This document shows, piece by piece, positions 46,848 through 56,052 of a stretch of DNA of 64,000 nucleotides. The position numbers and the translations under genes are program-made. Origin of the DNA: Mesorhizobium loti CJ3sym. Its GTDB lineage: Bacteria; Pseudomonadota; Alphaproteobacteria; Rhizobiales; Rhizobiaceae. The notes beneath the pieces were generated by a model. The model saw only the letters and a program-made list of their open reading frames with translations. It was not told the DNA's origin and made no database searches. Positions within the stretch are counted from its first letter, which is position 1; each line of letters starts with the position of its first letter. The stretch is taken from assembly GCF_000472785.1 (NCBI RefSeq), contig NZ_AXAL01000003.1, positions 62,001-126,000 on the forward strand, given 5' to 3'.

Positions 46848-47831
46848 CTATGGCGTGGGCTGTGTGTTGTCACGAGGGGCGGCGGCACGCGAGAGCCGAT
46901 CGTTGATGGCTTCACCAAGACCGTCGAAGGGAATCCTCTCGACCGCGATGGCGCGCGCACCGCTGCGATCTAGTTCCTGCATGTAGGCGAAAAGATTGCT
47001 CGCCGCTTCGCGCAGGTCACCAGACAAGGACAGGTTGAGGAAGGCGGCTGCATGGCGCCAGCCTTCGGCCCGTTGATCGCCAAAGGCAAGCAGTGCTTCG
47101 TCTTTGCCGACCGCGCCGGCATTGAGCCGAACATCGGCCTCCGGCGCATAGTGCGAGGCTAACATGCCCGGCGCCTCAATGCCGGCTGTATGGCCGCGCA
47201 ACAGTTTTACGCCGATGACCGCTTCGATCTCTTCGGCGGCGACGCCGCCTGGCCGCAGCAGTCGCAACCTCTCCCCTTCTGCCTTGACGATGGTCGATTC
47301 CACCCCGACCGGCGTTGCGCCGCCATCGACGACCAGCTTGATGCGTGCGCCAAGATCGTTCGCCACCGCTTGCGCCGTCGTCGCGCTGATCCTGCCGGAT
47401 GAATTGGCGCTGGGTGCTGCCAGCGGCCGGCCGAGTTTAGCGATGAGATCGCCGCCAAAGCCCCTCGGCATGCGCAAGGCAATCGTATCGAGCCCGGCTG
47501 TGACCAGCGGATGAATGCCGTTGCCAGGCCGCTGCGGCAGCACCAGCGTAAGCGGACCCGGCCAGAACGCCTGTGCCAGTTTCCTCGACAGTGGGTCGAA
47601 CACAGCGATGCGCTCGGCCATCGCCATGTCGGCGACATGGGCGATCAGCGGATTGAAGCGCGGCCGTCCCTTGGCCTCGAAGATGCCCGCCACGCCGATG
47701 CCGTTGGTGGCGTCGCCGGCAAGCCCGTAGACGGTCTCCGTCGGGATGGCGACAACGTCGCCGCCCCGGAGCAGAGCCAGCGCCCGCTCCATCGCTTCGC
47801 CGACGGCAAGTATCTCAGCCACTCTCGTCAC
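46848..47831 (-). CDS. L-threonylcarbamoyladenylate synthase (Sua5 type)
   Basis: A 327-aa protein: YrdC domain (1-205; VVAIPTETVYGLAGDA, KGRPRFNPLIAHV, APSANSSGRIS) plus the longer Sua5 C-terminal domain. Makes threonylcarbamoyl-AMP for tRNA t6A modification, which needs TsaB/D/E elsewhere. The C-terminal Sua5 extension sets it apart from short TsaC. It is a few bases upstream of the FAD oxidoreductase, likely co-transcribed. Confidence 0.94.
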   Translation of the reverse strand: MTRVAEILAVGEAMERALALLRGGDVVAIPTETVYGLAGDATNGIGVAGIFEAKGRPRFNPLIAHVADMAMAERIAVFDPLSRKLAQAFWPGPLTLVLPQRPGNGIHPLVTAGLDTIALRMPRGFGGDLIAKLGRPLAAPSANSSGRISATTAQAVANDLGARIKLVVDGGATPVGVESTIVKAEGERLRLLRPGGVAAEEIEAVIGVKLLRGHTAGIEAPGMLASHYAPEADVRLNAGAVGKDEALLAFGDQRAEGWRHAAAFLNLSLSGDLREAASNLFAYMQELDRSGARAIAVERIPFDGLGEAINDRLSRAAAPRDNTQPTP

Positions 47832-47996
47832 CTCGCAGATGCCGGCTGCGTAATACGATGGCGGCTGTTGGGCAAGCCGGCTGTTGGCAACAGAGGGCCT
47901 TGGCGATTTATCAATTCCTAAAATGCTATGTTTCAGCGAAAGCCGGCATCAATTCCGGTCCGCTACCATGGGGTTGGGCAAAGGGGAGTGGTCATC

Positions 47997-48440
47997 GTGT
48001 CTGTGCGTATTTTGCTGGGGATCACCCTGGTGGCGTTGAGCGGCGGAGCTCAGGCCTCGTCGCTGGTCTTTCCCGGCGCGCCGGCCTCGACGCCCTCCGT
48101 CCTTACCCTGAAGGCCGCTGACCCCGCCCGAGCGAGCGATGTGCAGTCGGTTGTCGCAGCAGGCGAGCCCGACGTCACCTATGAAAAAGTCTCTGCAATC
48201 CCGAACCCACCCGAAGCGCAGCACGGTTTCTCGCAAGAGCTGATGATCATTCGTGGCGGCGTCGTCGGCGGCGCCTTCTCGACACCGGCGCAAGGCAAGG
48301 CGCCTGCAGCGGCCACCACCCCCGCTCCTACGCCCGCCAAGGCAACCGCCTCGGCCGCTCCGGCACCGAGCGCGCAGAAGAAGCCCACCGCGCCGGCAGC
48401 AGCGCCGCTCCCTGCTTCCGGGGTCGGCAAGGTCAAGTAG
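47997..48440 (+). CDS. Secreted Ala/Pro-rich protein of unknown function
   Basis: A 147-aa protein that starts at GTG 47997, nine bases after AGGGGA; upstream codons of the frame have no signal. Signal peptide VSVRILLGITLVALSGGAQASS. The middle segment contains VVAAGEPDVTYEKVSAIPN and SQELMIIRGGVVGG, and the C-terminal 45 residues are almost all Ala, Pro, Thr and Lys. The tail resembles a peptidoglycan-spanning or linker region. No family recognised. Confidence 0.7.
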   Translation: MSVRILLGITLVALSGGAQASSLVFPGAPASTPSVLTLKAADPARASDVQSVVAAGEPDVTYEKVSAIPNPPEAQHGFSQELMIIRGGVVGGAFSTPAQGKAPAAATTPAPTPAKATASAAPAPSAQKKPTAPAAAPLPASGVGKVK

Positions 48441-48598
48441 ACGATCGTTGACAGCCTGACGGCGCCCTGTGCACCATTGCCGCGCGAGCTTGTGCTGAAA
48501 TATCTGGCCGCTCGACGCCGCCGCCTGAATTTGGTCAAGCGATTCAGGCAAAGGGGCGGCTCTGGCAGGCTGGATTCGTCTTTCAAAGGGGGTTGATC

Positions 48599-48988
48599 AT
48601 GAGAATATCCAAGACCGTTACCGTGGCCGGGCTTCTGCTGGTGTCGCTGCTGGGCGCCAGTGCAGCGCAAGCCGACGACATGCTGGGGTCCTACGTCGCG
48701 CGTATGTCCGAGCGCGATCATCAGGCGAGCGACGGTTACGCGCTGGACAGCGCCGCGCAGATTGTGCGGCAAGACCGCGCCAACTGGCACAAATTCCATC
48801 GTCGCGACCGAGACGATCAGGGCGATGAGTGGTTTGAGAGCAATGACCAGCGCGCCGATCTGCAGCGCATGCTGGAGCGTCCGGGTGCGATGAGTGCCTC
48901 GACCAAGCGCGCCATCGTCAATGGCGAGCCGCTGATCCAGGTCGATGTCTATGAAAACAGCGTGCGCGTCAGCATCCTGGAAGACTGA
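48599..48988 (+). CDS. Small secreted charged protein
   Basis: A 129-aa protein: signal peptide (cleavage near AAQADD, about residue 25) and a mature chain rich in Asp, Arg and His (DRANWHKFHRRDRDDQGDEW). No domain recognised. ATG 48599 follows AAAGGGGG. Its stop sits in the first of three tandem 24-25 base repeats, followed by a terminator. Confidence 0.75.
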   Translation: MRISKTVTVAGLLLVSLLGASAAQADDMLGSYVARMSERDHQASDGYALDSAAQIVRQDRANWHKFHRRDRDDQGDEWFESNDQRADLQRMLERPGAMSASTKRAIVNGEPLIQVDVYENSVRVSILED

Positions 48989-49045
48989 CAAAGTCAGCTT
49001 CCTGGCTAACTGACAAGTCAGTATCCTGGAAGATGGACAAAAAAG
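48975..49045 (+). repeat. Three tandem copies of a 24-25 base unit
   Basis: Units start TCCTGG at 48975, 49000 and 49024. Each has the pattern TCCTGG-N4-7-TGACAA-N1-AGTCAG with losses in the third. The stop codon of the 129-aa gene lies in unit 1 and the terminator begins in unit 3. Could be slippage-prone and may vary between strains. Confidence 0.65.
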
Positions 49046-49071
49046 GGCGACCCTGATGCGCCGCCCTTTTT
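49039..49071. terminator. Bidirectional intrinsic terminator
   Basis: AAAAAGGGCG / CGCCCTTTTT, perfect 10-bp stem with a 12-base loop and T/A runs at both ends. It separates the 129-aa gene from the convergent acidic-protein gene. Confidence 0.88.
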
Positions 49072-49094
49072 CTCGACAGAACCGGATTGAAATC

Positions 49095-49373
49095 TCAGGC
49101 GGCTTCTTCCTTGTCGTCTTCTTCTGAATCGTCGTCTTCGGCTTCTTCTTCGCCCTCGTCGCCTTCGGCCTTCACGGCATGGTCGGCGTCGTCTTCGTCA
49201 GACGCTTCGCCGTCTTCTTCGTCGCCTTCTTCTTCGTCGCCGTCCTCATCGTCAGAGTGATCGGCGGCTTCGACCGTAGCAGCGGCGTCGTGATCGGTTT
49301 CGGAAGCGGTTTCAATCGCCTCGGCGGCGGCCGAGGTTTCTTCAGTCACTTCGATTTCGTGATCGGAATTCAT
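49095..49373 (-). CDS. Extremely acidic low-complexity protein
   Basis: A 92-aa protein: 26 Glu and 20 Asp, exactly half the residues, with two Lys and no Arg. There is no hydrophobic core, signal or motif; it must be unfolded alone. ATG 49373 has GGAGG five to nine bases ahead. The terminator and the neighbouring glyS (110 bases) suggest a separate unit or a position downstream of glyS. Possible roles are binding basic proteins or divalent cations; none is shown. Confidence 0.75.
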   Translation of the reverse strand: MNSDHEIEVTEETSAAAEAIETASETDHDAAATVEAADHSDDEDGDEEEGDEEDGEASDEDDADHAVKAEGDEGEEEAEDDDSEEDDKEEAA

Positions 49374-49483
49374 GGAAGCCTCCGTTGGGTTGGGGAACAT
49401 GTCCCTTTTGCCACGGAGAGATCATCGTCATATGACTGTAAGCCGGCGCGAACGGCCGGCTCGAAGATATTTTTCTTGGGCTC

Positions 49484-51862
49484 TCAGCCGGCGATTTTCG
49501 AGAAATCGGCGACCTGACCGGTGGCCGCACGGATGCGCGCCAGCAGCGCCAGACGGTTGGCACGTACAGACAAGTCCTCATCATTCACGAGAACATGCTC
49601 AAAGAATGAATCAACGGGTTCGCGCAACGCACTAAGTGCCAGCATGGCGGCAGAAAAGTCTTCGTTCTGAATCGCTTCGCCGGCTTGCTTCTCGGCCTGA
49701 TTCACCGCCGCAAACAGCGACTTCTCGCTAACCTCGCGAAGCAGCGCCGGCTCAACGGTTTCGGCGACCGCCGTTTTCTTCTTCTCCTCGGCAGCCAGGA
49801 TGTTGGCCGCACGCTTGGTGCCGGCGAGCAGATTCTTGCCGTCCTCCGTGTCGAGGAAGGAGCCGAGTGCCTCGACGCGGCGCACGATCTGCAAGAGGTC
49901 GTCGGACTGCGGTGTGATGACGGCATCGATGAGATCGTAGCGGGCGCCCTGATCGCGGAGGTAGACCTTCAGTCGGTCGTGGAAGAACGACAGCAGGTCG
50001 GCAATGAATGGCGATAGCGAGGCCTCCAGTTCCATCAGACGCTGGCCATCGAAGAACTCGCGCTCCTGATCGGCGGAACCAAAGGTTTCTGCACTTGCCT
50101 TGGCCAATCCGCCTTTCAACAAGTTGGAAATCAAGCCCGCTTCCGACAGCAGCCGGCTTGCGCCCTTGTAGTCGCCAATGCGGGAATCGAGCATCGCGAC
50201 CACGCCGCGGCTCTCGGCCCCTTCACCTTTTTGGTCATATGCCGCAAGGGCTGACGAGACGGCGGCCGCAATGGCGAAGCCCAGCGAGAGCTTGAGCTTG
50301 TTTTCCAGTATGATCCTCACCACACCTAATGCCGCTCTTCTCAGCGCATAGGGATCTTTGGACCCTGTCGGCTTTTCATCGATCGCCCAGAAGCCAACCA
50401 GCATATCGAGCTTGTCGGCAAGCGCGACAGTGACTGATACCAAATCGCTCGGCACATAATCGGACGGGCCTTGCGGCTTGTAGTGTTCCTCGATAGCAGC
50501 GGCGACGGACGGATGCTCGCCCTGCAGCAGCGCATATTTGCTGCCCATGGCGCCCTGCAATTCGGGGAACTCACCGATGACTTCAGTGGTGAGATCGGCC
50601 TTGGCAAGAACCGCGGCGCGGTGCGCCAGCGCGGGATCGGCGCCGACGATCGGTGCCAGTTCCTCGGCAAGCCGGGCGATCCGCTCCACCCGCTCGCCCT
50701 GCGTGCCGAGCTTGGCGTGGAAGGTGACGCCGAGATGGTCGAGGCGGCCCATGCGCTGGTCGAGCGGCTTCTTGAGGTCGAGCCCGAACTTTTCCGCCGA
50801 TGCTTCGAGCTGGCCGAGGTCAGGCAGATCGCCCTGGTCGGTGGTCCAAAAATACAGCGCGTCAGAGAGACGGGCGCGCACCACCTTGCCGTTGCCGTGG
50901 GCGATCTCCTTGCCGCCATCCGTAGCCTCGATGTTGGCGGTGAGGATGAAGCGGTTGGACAGCGCCTCGCCCTCGCCTTGCGGGCGCGTGACAAAGCACT
51001 TCTGGTTGGCGCGGATGGTCAGACGGATCACTTCGGCCGGAATGGCGAGGAATGCCTGTTCGAACTCGCCCATCAGCACGACGGGCCATTCGACCAGCCC
51101 GGAGACTTCCTCCAGCAGCCCTTCGTCCTCGACAAGGTCGAGCCTGTTGGCGAAGGCGAGGTTGCGGGCGTCGGCAAGGATGATCTCCTTGCGCCGGTCA
51201 GCATCAAGCACGACCTTCGCCGCCTCCAGCTTGCTCACATAATCGTCGAAGCGACGCACGGTGATTTCCCCCGGCGCCATGAAACGGTGGCCATAGGTGA
51301 CATTGCCGGAGCGGATGCCGTCGATCTCGAAATCGACCACGACAGGCTCCTCGGTCTCCGGGCCGAAGGTGCACAGGATCGATTGCAGCGGCCGCACCCA
51401 GCGCAGCGAGCCCGGCTTGGCCGAGGCCGGCCCCCAGCGCATCGATTTCGGCCAGGGGAAGTTGCGGATGATATCAGGCACCAGTGCGGCGATGATCTCC
51501 TCGGCCGCCCTGCCCGGCTTCGAAATGTGAGCGACATAGAAGTCGCCCTTCTTCGGGTCGGAATGGACATGCGCCTCGGCGACTGAGGAAAGCCCGGCCT
51601 TGCGCAGAAAACCCTGAACCGCCTGTTCGGGCGCTGATGTCGACGGCCCCTTGATTTCCTCACGAATATCCTTCGAGCGTGCGGTGAGGCCCCTGATGTC
51701 GAGCGTGAGACGCCGCGGCGTCCAGTACTCGCGCGCCGCCTCATAGGTCAGACCCGCCTCGACCAGACCGTCGGTCAGCATCTTCCTGAGGTCACCCGCC
51801 GCCTTGCGTTGCATGCGGGCGGGAATTTCCTCGGAACGAAGTTCGAGCAACAAATCCGGCAT
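49484..51862 (-). CDS. glyS: Glycine-tRNA ligase beta subunit
   Basis: A 792-aa subunit of the tetrameric glycyl-tRNA synthetase, which recognises tRNA through its large beta subunit. Start [18 protein letters not shown], then the long helical and HD-like regions, and an anticodon-binding domain at the C-terminus. The ATG overlaps the stop of the upstream 39-codon leader (TGATG). The leader repeats the first 15 codons. Works with glyQ, 365 bases upstream. Confidence 0.96.
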   Translation of the reverse strand: MPDLLLELRSEEIPARMQRKAAGDLRKMLTDGLVEAGLTYEAAREYWTPRRLTLDIRGLTARSKDIREEIKGPSTSAPEQAVQGFLRKAGLSSVAEAHVHSDPKKGDFYVAHISKPGRAAEEIIAALVPDIIRNFPWPKSMRWGPASAKPGSLRWVRPLQSILCTFGPETEEPVVVDFEIDGIRSGNVTYGHRFMAPGEITVRRFDDYVSKLEAAKVVLDADRRKEIILADARNLAFANRLDLVEDEGLLEEVSGLVEWPVVLMGEFEQAFLAIPAEVIRLTIRANQKCFVTRPQGEGEALSNRFILTANIEATDGGKEIAHGNGKVVRARLSDALYFWTTDQGDLPDLGQLEASAEKFGLDLKKPLDQRMGRLDHLGVTFHAKLGTQGERVERIARLAEELAPIVGADPALAHRAAVLAKADLTTEVIGEFPELQGAMGSKYALLQGEHPSVAAAIEEHYKPQGPSDYVPSDLVSVTVALADKLDMLVGFWAIDEKPTGSKDPYALRRAALGVVRIILENKLKLSLGFAIAAAVSSALAAYDQKGEGAESRGVVAMLDSRIGDYKGASRLLSEAGLISNLLKGGLAKASAETFGSADQEREFFDGQRLMELEASLSPFIADLLSFFHDRLKVYLRDQGARYDLIDAVITPQSDDLLQIVRRVEALGSFLDTEDGKNLLAGTKRAANILAAEEKKKTAVAETVEPALLREVSEKSLFAAVNQAEKQAGEAIQNEDFSAAMLALSALREPVDSFFEHVLVNDEDLSVRANRLALLARIRAATGQVADFSKIAG

Positions 51863-51981
51863 CAGAGTGCCTCCGCCCGCATGCCATTTTCCTGTTTGCG
51901 CGTCCTCGCGCCTCCGGCGCTGCGGTCGCGCGGCTGGGCGGGAATTTCCTCGGAGCGAAGTTCTAGAAGCAGGTCAGGCAT
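51862..51981 (-). pseudogene. glyS leader ORF: duplicate of the glyS 5' end
   Basis: A 39-codon frame beginning [15 protein letters not shown], identical in peptide to glyS residues 1-15, then switching to unrelated sequence ([14 protein letters not shown]...) and ending at TGA 51864-51862, which overlaps the glyS ATG. About 47 bases are shared with glyS, with differences only at synonymous sites. Either a truncated glyS remnant or a translated leader that couples to glyS. Confidence 0.75.
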
Positions 51982-52346
51982 GGTTGAGGCTCACGCAGCA
52001 ATGGTGAGCGCGGCATAGCAACTCGGCTGGCCGCTGTCACCCCTGCGGAAATTTTGGCCGCCCTGTCGGGACGAGGCGATCCGGCGCGTCCTTGGATCAA
52101 AGATTTCCATGAACCGAACGCAGCGCTGAAGCGACCCACGCTCAGGCAGGGAACACTTGGCTCAACGACCATGACAACGGCATCCAGACTTCTGCAGATC
52201 CTCGCACTCAGCGCCTGCTTCACCGCGCAGGTCCACGGCGCCTTCTCGATGCCGGGTGTGCGGCAGGCGCTGCGGACCATCGACGGTGCCAGCAATCAGA
52301 GCGCGCTGCCTGTCAGCACAACCGCCATACTCCTGAAAGCAGCTAG
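51982..52346. other. Intergenic region between glyQ and the glyS leader
   Basis: 365 bases between two genes on the same strand. It may hold a glyS promoter. A short frame on the other strand (52171-52350) is annotated separately; nothing else seen. Confidence 0.4.
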
Positions 52347-52350
52347 CTAA
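52171..52350 (+). CDS. Possible small exported peptide, antisense between glyQ and glyS
   Basis: A 59-aa frame starting [20 protein letters not shown], which looks like a signal peptide, followed by about 35 ordinary residues. No ribosome-binding site is clear, and the stop overlaps the glyQ 3' end by 4 bases. It could be a chance frame in the intergenic DNA. Confidence 0.3.
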   Translation: MTTASRLLQILALSACFTAQVHGAFSMPGVRQALRTIDGASNQSALPVSTTAILLKAAS

Positions 52351-53291
52351 GCAGCCAATCCACCCGCCTGCGTCTTCAAAAACGCCTCGCCGCAGGCTTT
52401 CGCCAGATTGCGCACCTTCAGGATGTAGCTTTGCCGCTCGGTGACCGAGATCACGCCGCGCGCGTCGAGCAGGTTGAAGACATGGCTGGCCTTGATGCAC
52501 TGGTCGTAGGCCGGGAAGACCATCTTGTGCATAGGCAGATTGTCGTTCGACGCCGGCGCGCCGGCATCGAGCAGCGCCTTGCACTCGGCCTCGGCGTCCT
52601 CGAAATGCCTGAGCAGCATCGCCGTGTTGGCATATTCGAAATTGTGGCGCGAATATTCCTGCTCCGCCTGCAGGAAGACGTCGCCATAGGTGACCTTGTC
52701 GGCGCCTTCACGGCCGTTGAAGTTGAGGTCGTAGATGTTGTCGACGCCTTGCACATACATGGCCAGCCGCTCCAGCCCGTAGGTCAGTTCGCCGGCCACC
52801 GGCGCGCATTCGATGCCGCAGACCTGCTGGAAGTAGGTGAACTGCGAGACTTCCATGCCGTCGCACCAGCATTCCCAGCCAAGCCCCCAGGCGCCCAGCG
52901 TCGGGCTTTCCCAATCGTCCTCGACAAAGCGAATGTCGTGCAGCAGCGGATCGACGCCGATCGCCTGGAGCGAGCCGAGATAGAGCTCCTGCAGGTTCGG
53001 CGGATTGGGCTTCAGGATCACCTGGTACTGGTAATAATGCTGCAGCCGGTTCGGGTTCTCGCCATAGCGGCCATCCTTTGGACGGCGCGAGGGCTGGACA
53101 TAGGCGGCGTTCCAGCGTTTTGGCCCGAGCGCGCGCAGCGTCGTTGCCGGATGAAACGTACCGGCGCCGACCTCCATGTCGTAGGGCTGGAGGATGACGC
53201 AACCGTAGGCCGCCCAGTAATTGTGCAAGGTCAGGATCAGCCCCTGGAACGAGCGGCTGGGATGCATATGGGCGGGAAGTTCAATCGTCAC
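52347..53291 (-). CDS. glyQ: Glycine-tRNA ligase alpha subunit
   Basis: A 314-aa class II synthetase core. [23 protein letters not shown], then [34 protein letters not shown] and [24 protein letters not shown] are GlyQ motifs. The GTG at 53291 has GAGG at proper spacing and gives an N-terminus [16 protein letters not shown] 53267 is the alternative. A longer frame reads into the palindrome at 53326-53396 and is not real. Confidence 0.95.
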   Translation of the reverse strand: MTIELPAHMHPSRSFQGLILTLHNYWAAYGCVILQPYDMEVGAGTFHPATTLRALGPKRWNAAYVQPSRRPKDGRYGENPNRLQHYYQYQVILKPNPPNLQELYLGSLQAIGVDPLLHDIRFVEDDWESPTLGAWGLGWECWCDGMEVSQFTYFQQVCGIECAPVAGELTYGLERLAMYVQGVDNIYDLNFNGREGADKVTYGDVFLQAEQEYSRHNFEYANTAMLLRHFEDAEAECKALLDAGAPASNDNLPMHKMVFPAYDQCIKASHVFNLLDARGVISVTERQSYILKVRNLAKACGEAFLKTQAGGLAA

Positions 53292-53325
53292 GGTGGCCTC
53301 GACAGCAAAGGCTGGCTTGTCTCTC

Positions 53326-53396
53326 GAGCATGATCTCTGGACAAACGGAAACCGTTTGTCCGAGAAAACCGGTACCCGCTTTTCGGGATCATGCTC
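53326..53396. repeat. Rhizobial palindromic intergenic element
   Basis: A 71-base element. Outer arms GAGCATGATC / GATCATGCTC, inner perfect stem GGACAAACGG (53339-53348) / CCGTTTGTCC (53352-53361) with an AAA loop, and AAACCGGTACCCGCTTTTCGG between. This AGCATGATC...GATCATGCT form resembles abundant palindromes in Mesorhizobium and relatives. It lies just upstream of glyQ. Confidence 0.8.
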
Positions 53397-53562
53397 TTCC
53401 GGCACGTCCTAGAGACACGACGTCGAAGCGTCAAGCAAAGCGCGCCGGATGCGGGCTGCGGGTGCCGTACGATGTTGAGCGCTTTGCGACTTGCTGGCCC
53501 ATTGCCCGGCATGGGCACCTGCGGTCTGTTTAATCCTCACATCAACGACAACAGGCCCAGCC

Positions 53563-54024
53563 ATGTCCAACTCCGTCATCGTCCGCCCGGTCACGCGACA
53601 GGATTTCGACCGTTGGCTGCCGCTTTGGGACGGTTACAACGCGTTTTATGGCCGCTCGGGCGAGACAGCGCTGGCAAGCGAGATCACCGCGATGACGTGG
53701 TCGCGCTTCTTCGATGCCTATGAGCCGATCCATGCGCTGGTTGCCGAAAGCGACGGACAGCTTCTCGGCCTCGTGCACTATCTCTTTCACCGCAGCACGA
53801 CGGCAATCGCGCCGAACTGTTATCTGCAGGACCTTTTCACCACGCAGGGGTCGCGCGGAAAGGGCATCGGCCGGGCGCTGATCGAAGGCGTCTATGAGCG
53901 CGCCCAGGCCGCCGGTTCGGGCCGGGTGTACTGGCTGACGCATGAAACAAACCAGACCGCGATGAAGCTCTATGACAAGGTCGGCGAACGCTCCGGCTTC
54001 GTCGTCTACCGGAAACTGTTCTAA
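53563..54024 (+). CDS. GNAT family N-acetyltransferase
   Basis: A 153-aa GNAT protein. VIVRPVTRQDFDRWLPLWDGYN at the start, then the acetyl-CoA-binding motif LQDLFTTQGSRGKGIGRALIEGVYERAQ and VYWLTHETNQTAMKLYDKVG. The substrate is not known. ATG 53563 begins the fold; the frame upstream reads into non-coding DNA. It converges on the TPR gene. Confidence 0.9.
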   Translation: MSNSVIVRPVTRQDFDRWLPLWDGYNAFYGRSGETALASEITAMTWSRFFDAYEPIHALVAESDGQLLGLVHYLFHRSTTAIAPNCYLQDLFTTQGSRGKGIGRALIEGVYERAQAAGSGRVYWLTHETNQTAMKLYDKVGERSGFVVYRKLF

Positions 54025-54048
54025 GGGCTGCGCACCGCTGCAAATGAA

Positions 54049-54074
54049 AACGGGACCCTGAAAAGAGCCCCGTT
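54049..54074. terminator. Terminator-like hairpin between convergent genes
   Basis: AACGGG / CCCGTT with a 14-base loop, A- and T-rich flanks. Between the GNAT and TPR genes. Confidence 0.5.
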
Positions 54075-54093
54075 CGCATTCAAAAAGCTGATT

Positions 54094-55869
54094 TCACCCC
54101 TTCGGGGCAGGCACCGGCTCCGGCTTGACCTTAGGGGTCTCTTGCGCCGTGTTGGACTCGATCGGCGGCAGGCCCTTCATCAGCTTCTGCTGCAAGACGG
54201 CCAGCACATCGGGATCGGGCTTCAGGTCGCGGGCCTGGTTCCACTGGAAGGTGGCTTCAAGCTTGCGGCCGACGCGCCAATAGGCGTCGCCGAGATGGTC
54301 GTTGAGAACCGGATCTTCCGGCTTCAGCGAGACGGCGCGCTCCATCTCGCGCACCGAGTCATCGAACCTGCCCATGCGGAAATAAGCCCAACCCAGGGAA
54401 TCGACGATGTAACCGTCGCTCGGCCTGAGATCTACGGCCTTCTGGATCATCGCCAGGCCTTCCTTGAGGTTCATGTTCATGTCGACCCAGGAATAGCCGA
54501 GATAGTTCAGCACCTGCGGCTGGTCGGGCTGCAGTTCCAGCGCCCTGCGGAAGTTCGGCTCGGCCTTCGGCCATTCCTTCAGGCGCTCATAGGCGATGCC
54601 GCGCTGATAGAAGATGTTCCAGTTGGCCGCGGTCGGCGTCTTCAGCACCTCGACAGCCTTGTCGTAGAGGTTGGCGGCCGAGCGGAAATCATCCTTCGAG
54701 GAATAGACCCCGCCGAGCGCCAGATAGGCGCGCATGTCGTCGGGATGAGCGTCGACGAAGGCCTTGAGATGGGTGATCGCCTCATCATGGCGGTCGAGAT
54801 CGGCAAGGTTGAGGCCGAGCTGCAGGTCCGAAAGCTCCTTCAGCGGCGAAGAATCAGGAATCCGCCGATAGAGCGCGATGGCGCCCTCGCCGTCCTTCAA
54901 CTGTTCGGCAACGGCAGCGAGCTGCACGAGAGCCGCATCGCTTTCAGGCCGCAAAGCCAGGGCGTATTGCAGGTAAAGACGGACGAACGGCTCGCCGCCG
55001 CCACGGTTGAGCGCGGTGGCGAGATCGAGCAGGATTTCCGAAGCACCATCCGACGGACCGGAAACGAAGGGCTCGATCTTGTCGCCCTTGGCGATACTGT
55101 CACGCAAGGCGACGATTTCCAGCTTGCCCGGCGAAAACGCCTCGGCCTGGTCAAGCACCGATACCGCCTTGGCCTTGTCGCCCTTGCGGGCCAGGAACGA
55201 GGCATAGGCCTGCGCGTTGCGCATCCAGGTTTCAGGCGCCGCCCCGCCGGCGGTCGTGTCCTGCATCGTTGCGGCATAGATCGCCTCGGCCTTGTCGGGC
55301 ATACCAGACGCATCGGCGATCAGCGCGCGGTGGAAGGACTTGAACAGGCCAAACCAGTCCGGCCCCTGCAGCTTGTCGATGGAGGCCATCGCATCGGTGG
55401 CCTCTCCCGCGCCTTGCTGCGCCCAGCCGGACATGACGCCGGAGATCAGCCGGTCGAGGTCTGATTCGAGCGACAGCTTGAGCCAGTATTGCGCCTTGGT
55501 GAAATCCTTCTTGTGGAAGGAATCTACCGCCAGCGCCAGGCGCGAGAAACGCTCGACATCGGGCACTTCCTTGAGCTTGTCGGCATAGACCAGGGATTCG
55601 TCGAAGCGGCCTTGCGCGATCAGCGACAGCATCAGGCTCTGCTGCAGGCCGGTGTCGCTCGGATTAAAGGCCAAAGCCTGCTTGTAGTAGGCGATGGCGC
55701 TGTCGAGGTCGTTGTCGGCTTCGGCGATATGGGCGGCCAGATAGGCGCCCGAGAACGACGATATCTTGACCGGTTCGGTGGATTGGTTGGCATAGGCCGG
55801 CAAAGCCGAGAGCGCCATGCCTGTCACAATTGCCAGCCTCGTCAGCCAGCGCGCACGTCCTTGCTGCAT
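54094..55869 (-). CDS. Exported TPR-repeat protein
   Basis: A 591-aa protein with a signal peptide (ending PAYANQ, about residue 27) and many tetratricopeptide repeats: for example near 50-90 (AHIAEADNDLDSAIAYYKQALAFNPSD), 370-440 and 455-560, ending with a Pro/Lys-rich tail. TPR proteins scaffold envelope assemblies or peptidoglycan/cell-division machinery; the exact job is unknown. ATG 55869 has AAGGGA five bases ahead. Confidence 0.88.
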   Translation of the reverse strand: MQQGRARWLTRLAIVTGMALSALPAYANQSTEPVKISSFSGAYLAAHIAEADNDLDSAIAYYKQALAFNPSDTGLQQSLMLSLIAQGRFDESLVYADKLKEVPDVERFSRLALAVDSFHKKDFTKAQYWLKLSLESDLDRLISGVMSGWAQQGAGEATDAMASIDKLQGPDWFGLFKSFHRALIADASGMPDKAEAIYAATMQDTTAGGAAPETWMRNAQAYASFLARKGDKAKAVSVLDQAEAFSPGKLEIVALRDSIAKGDKIEPFVSGPSDGASEILLDLATALNRGGGEPFVRLYLQYALALRPESDAALVQLAAVAEQLKDGEGAIALYRRIPDSSPLKELSDLQLGLNLADLDRHDEAITHLKAFVDAHPDDMRAYLALGGVYSSKDDFRSAANLYDKAVEVLKTPTAANWNIFYQRGIAYERLKEWPKAEPNFRRALELQPDQPQVLNYLGYSWVDMNMNLKEGLAMIQKAVDLRPSDGYIVDSLGWAYFRMGRFDDSVREMERAVSLKPEDPVLNDHLGDAYWRVGRKLEATFQWNQARDLKPDPDVLAVLQQKLMKGLPPIESNTAQETPKVKPEPVPAPKG

Positions 55870-55983
55870 CGTATCCCTTTCAGCCAGGCGCCATCTCCGC
55901 ATCAGCGGGATCGACGTAGACTCGATCTTTCCGGGCAAAGCATGGCCTTTTTGGGGTCGCGCTTCAATCCGTCTGAAATTCAC

Positions 55984-56000
55984 AATCGGGTCACCCGATT
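55984..56000. promoter_or_regulatory. 17-base palindrome upstream of the TPR gene
   Basis: AATCGGGT-C-ACCCGATT: perfect 8-bp arms about one base. A loop of one base rules out a hairpin, so it is a dyad operator candidate, 115 bases upstream of the TPR gene. Confidence 0.5.
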
Positions 56001-56052
56001 AACAAACCATGGCTGGGAGGGACATTCGGTCACGGAAAAGCCGGCGTCAAGG

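Noticed and set aside
54142..55464. 440-codon frame on the plus strand
   Set aside because: Antisense to the TPR gene, with no ribosome-binding site or motif.
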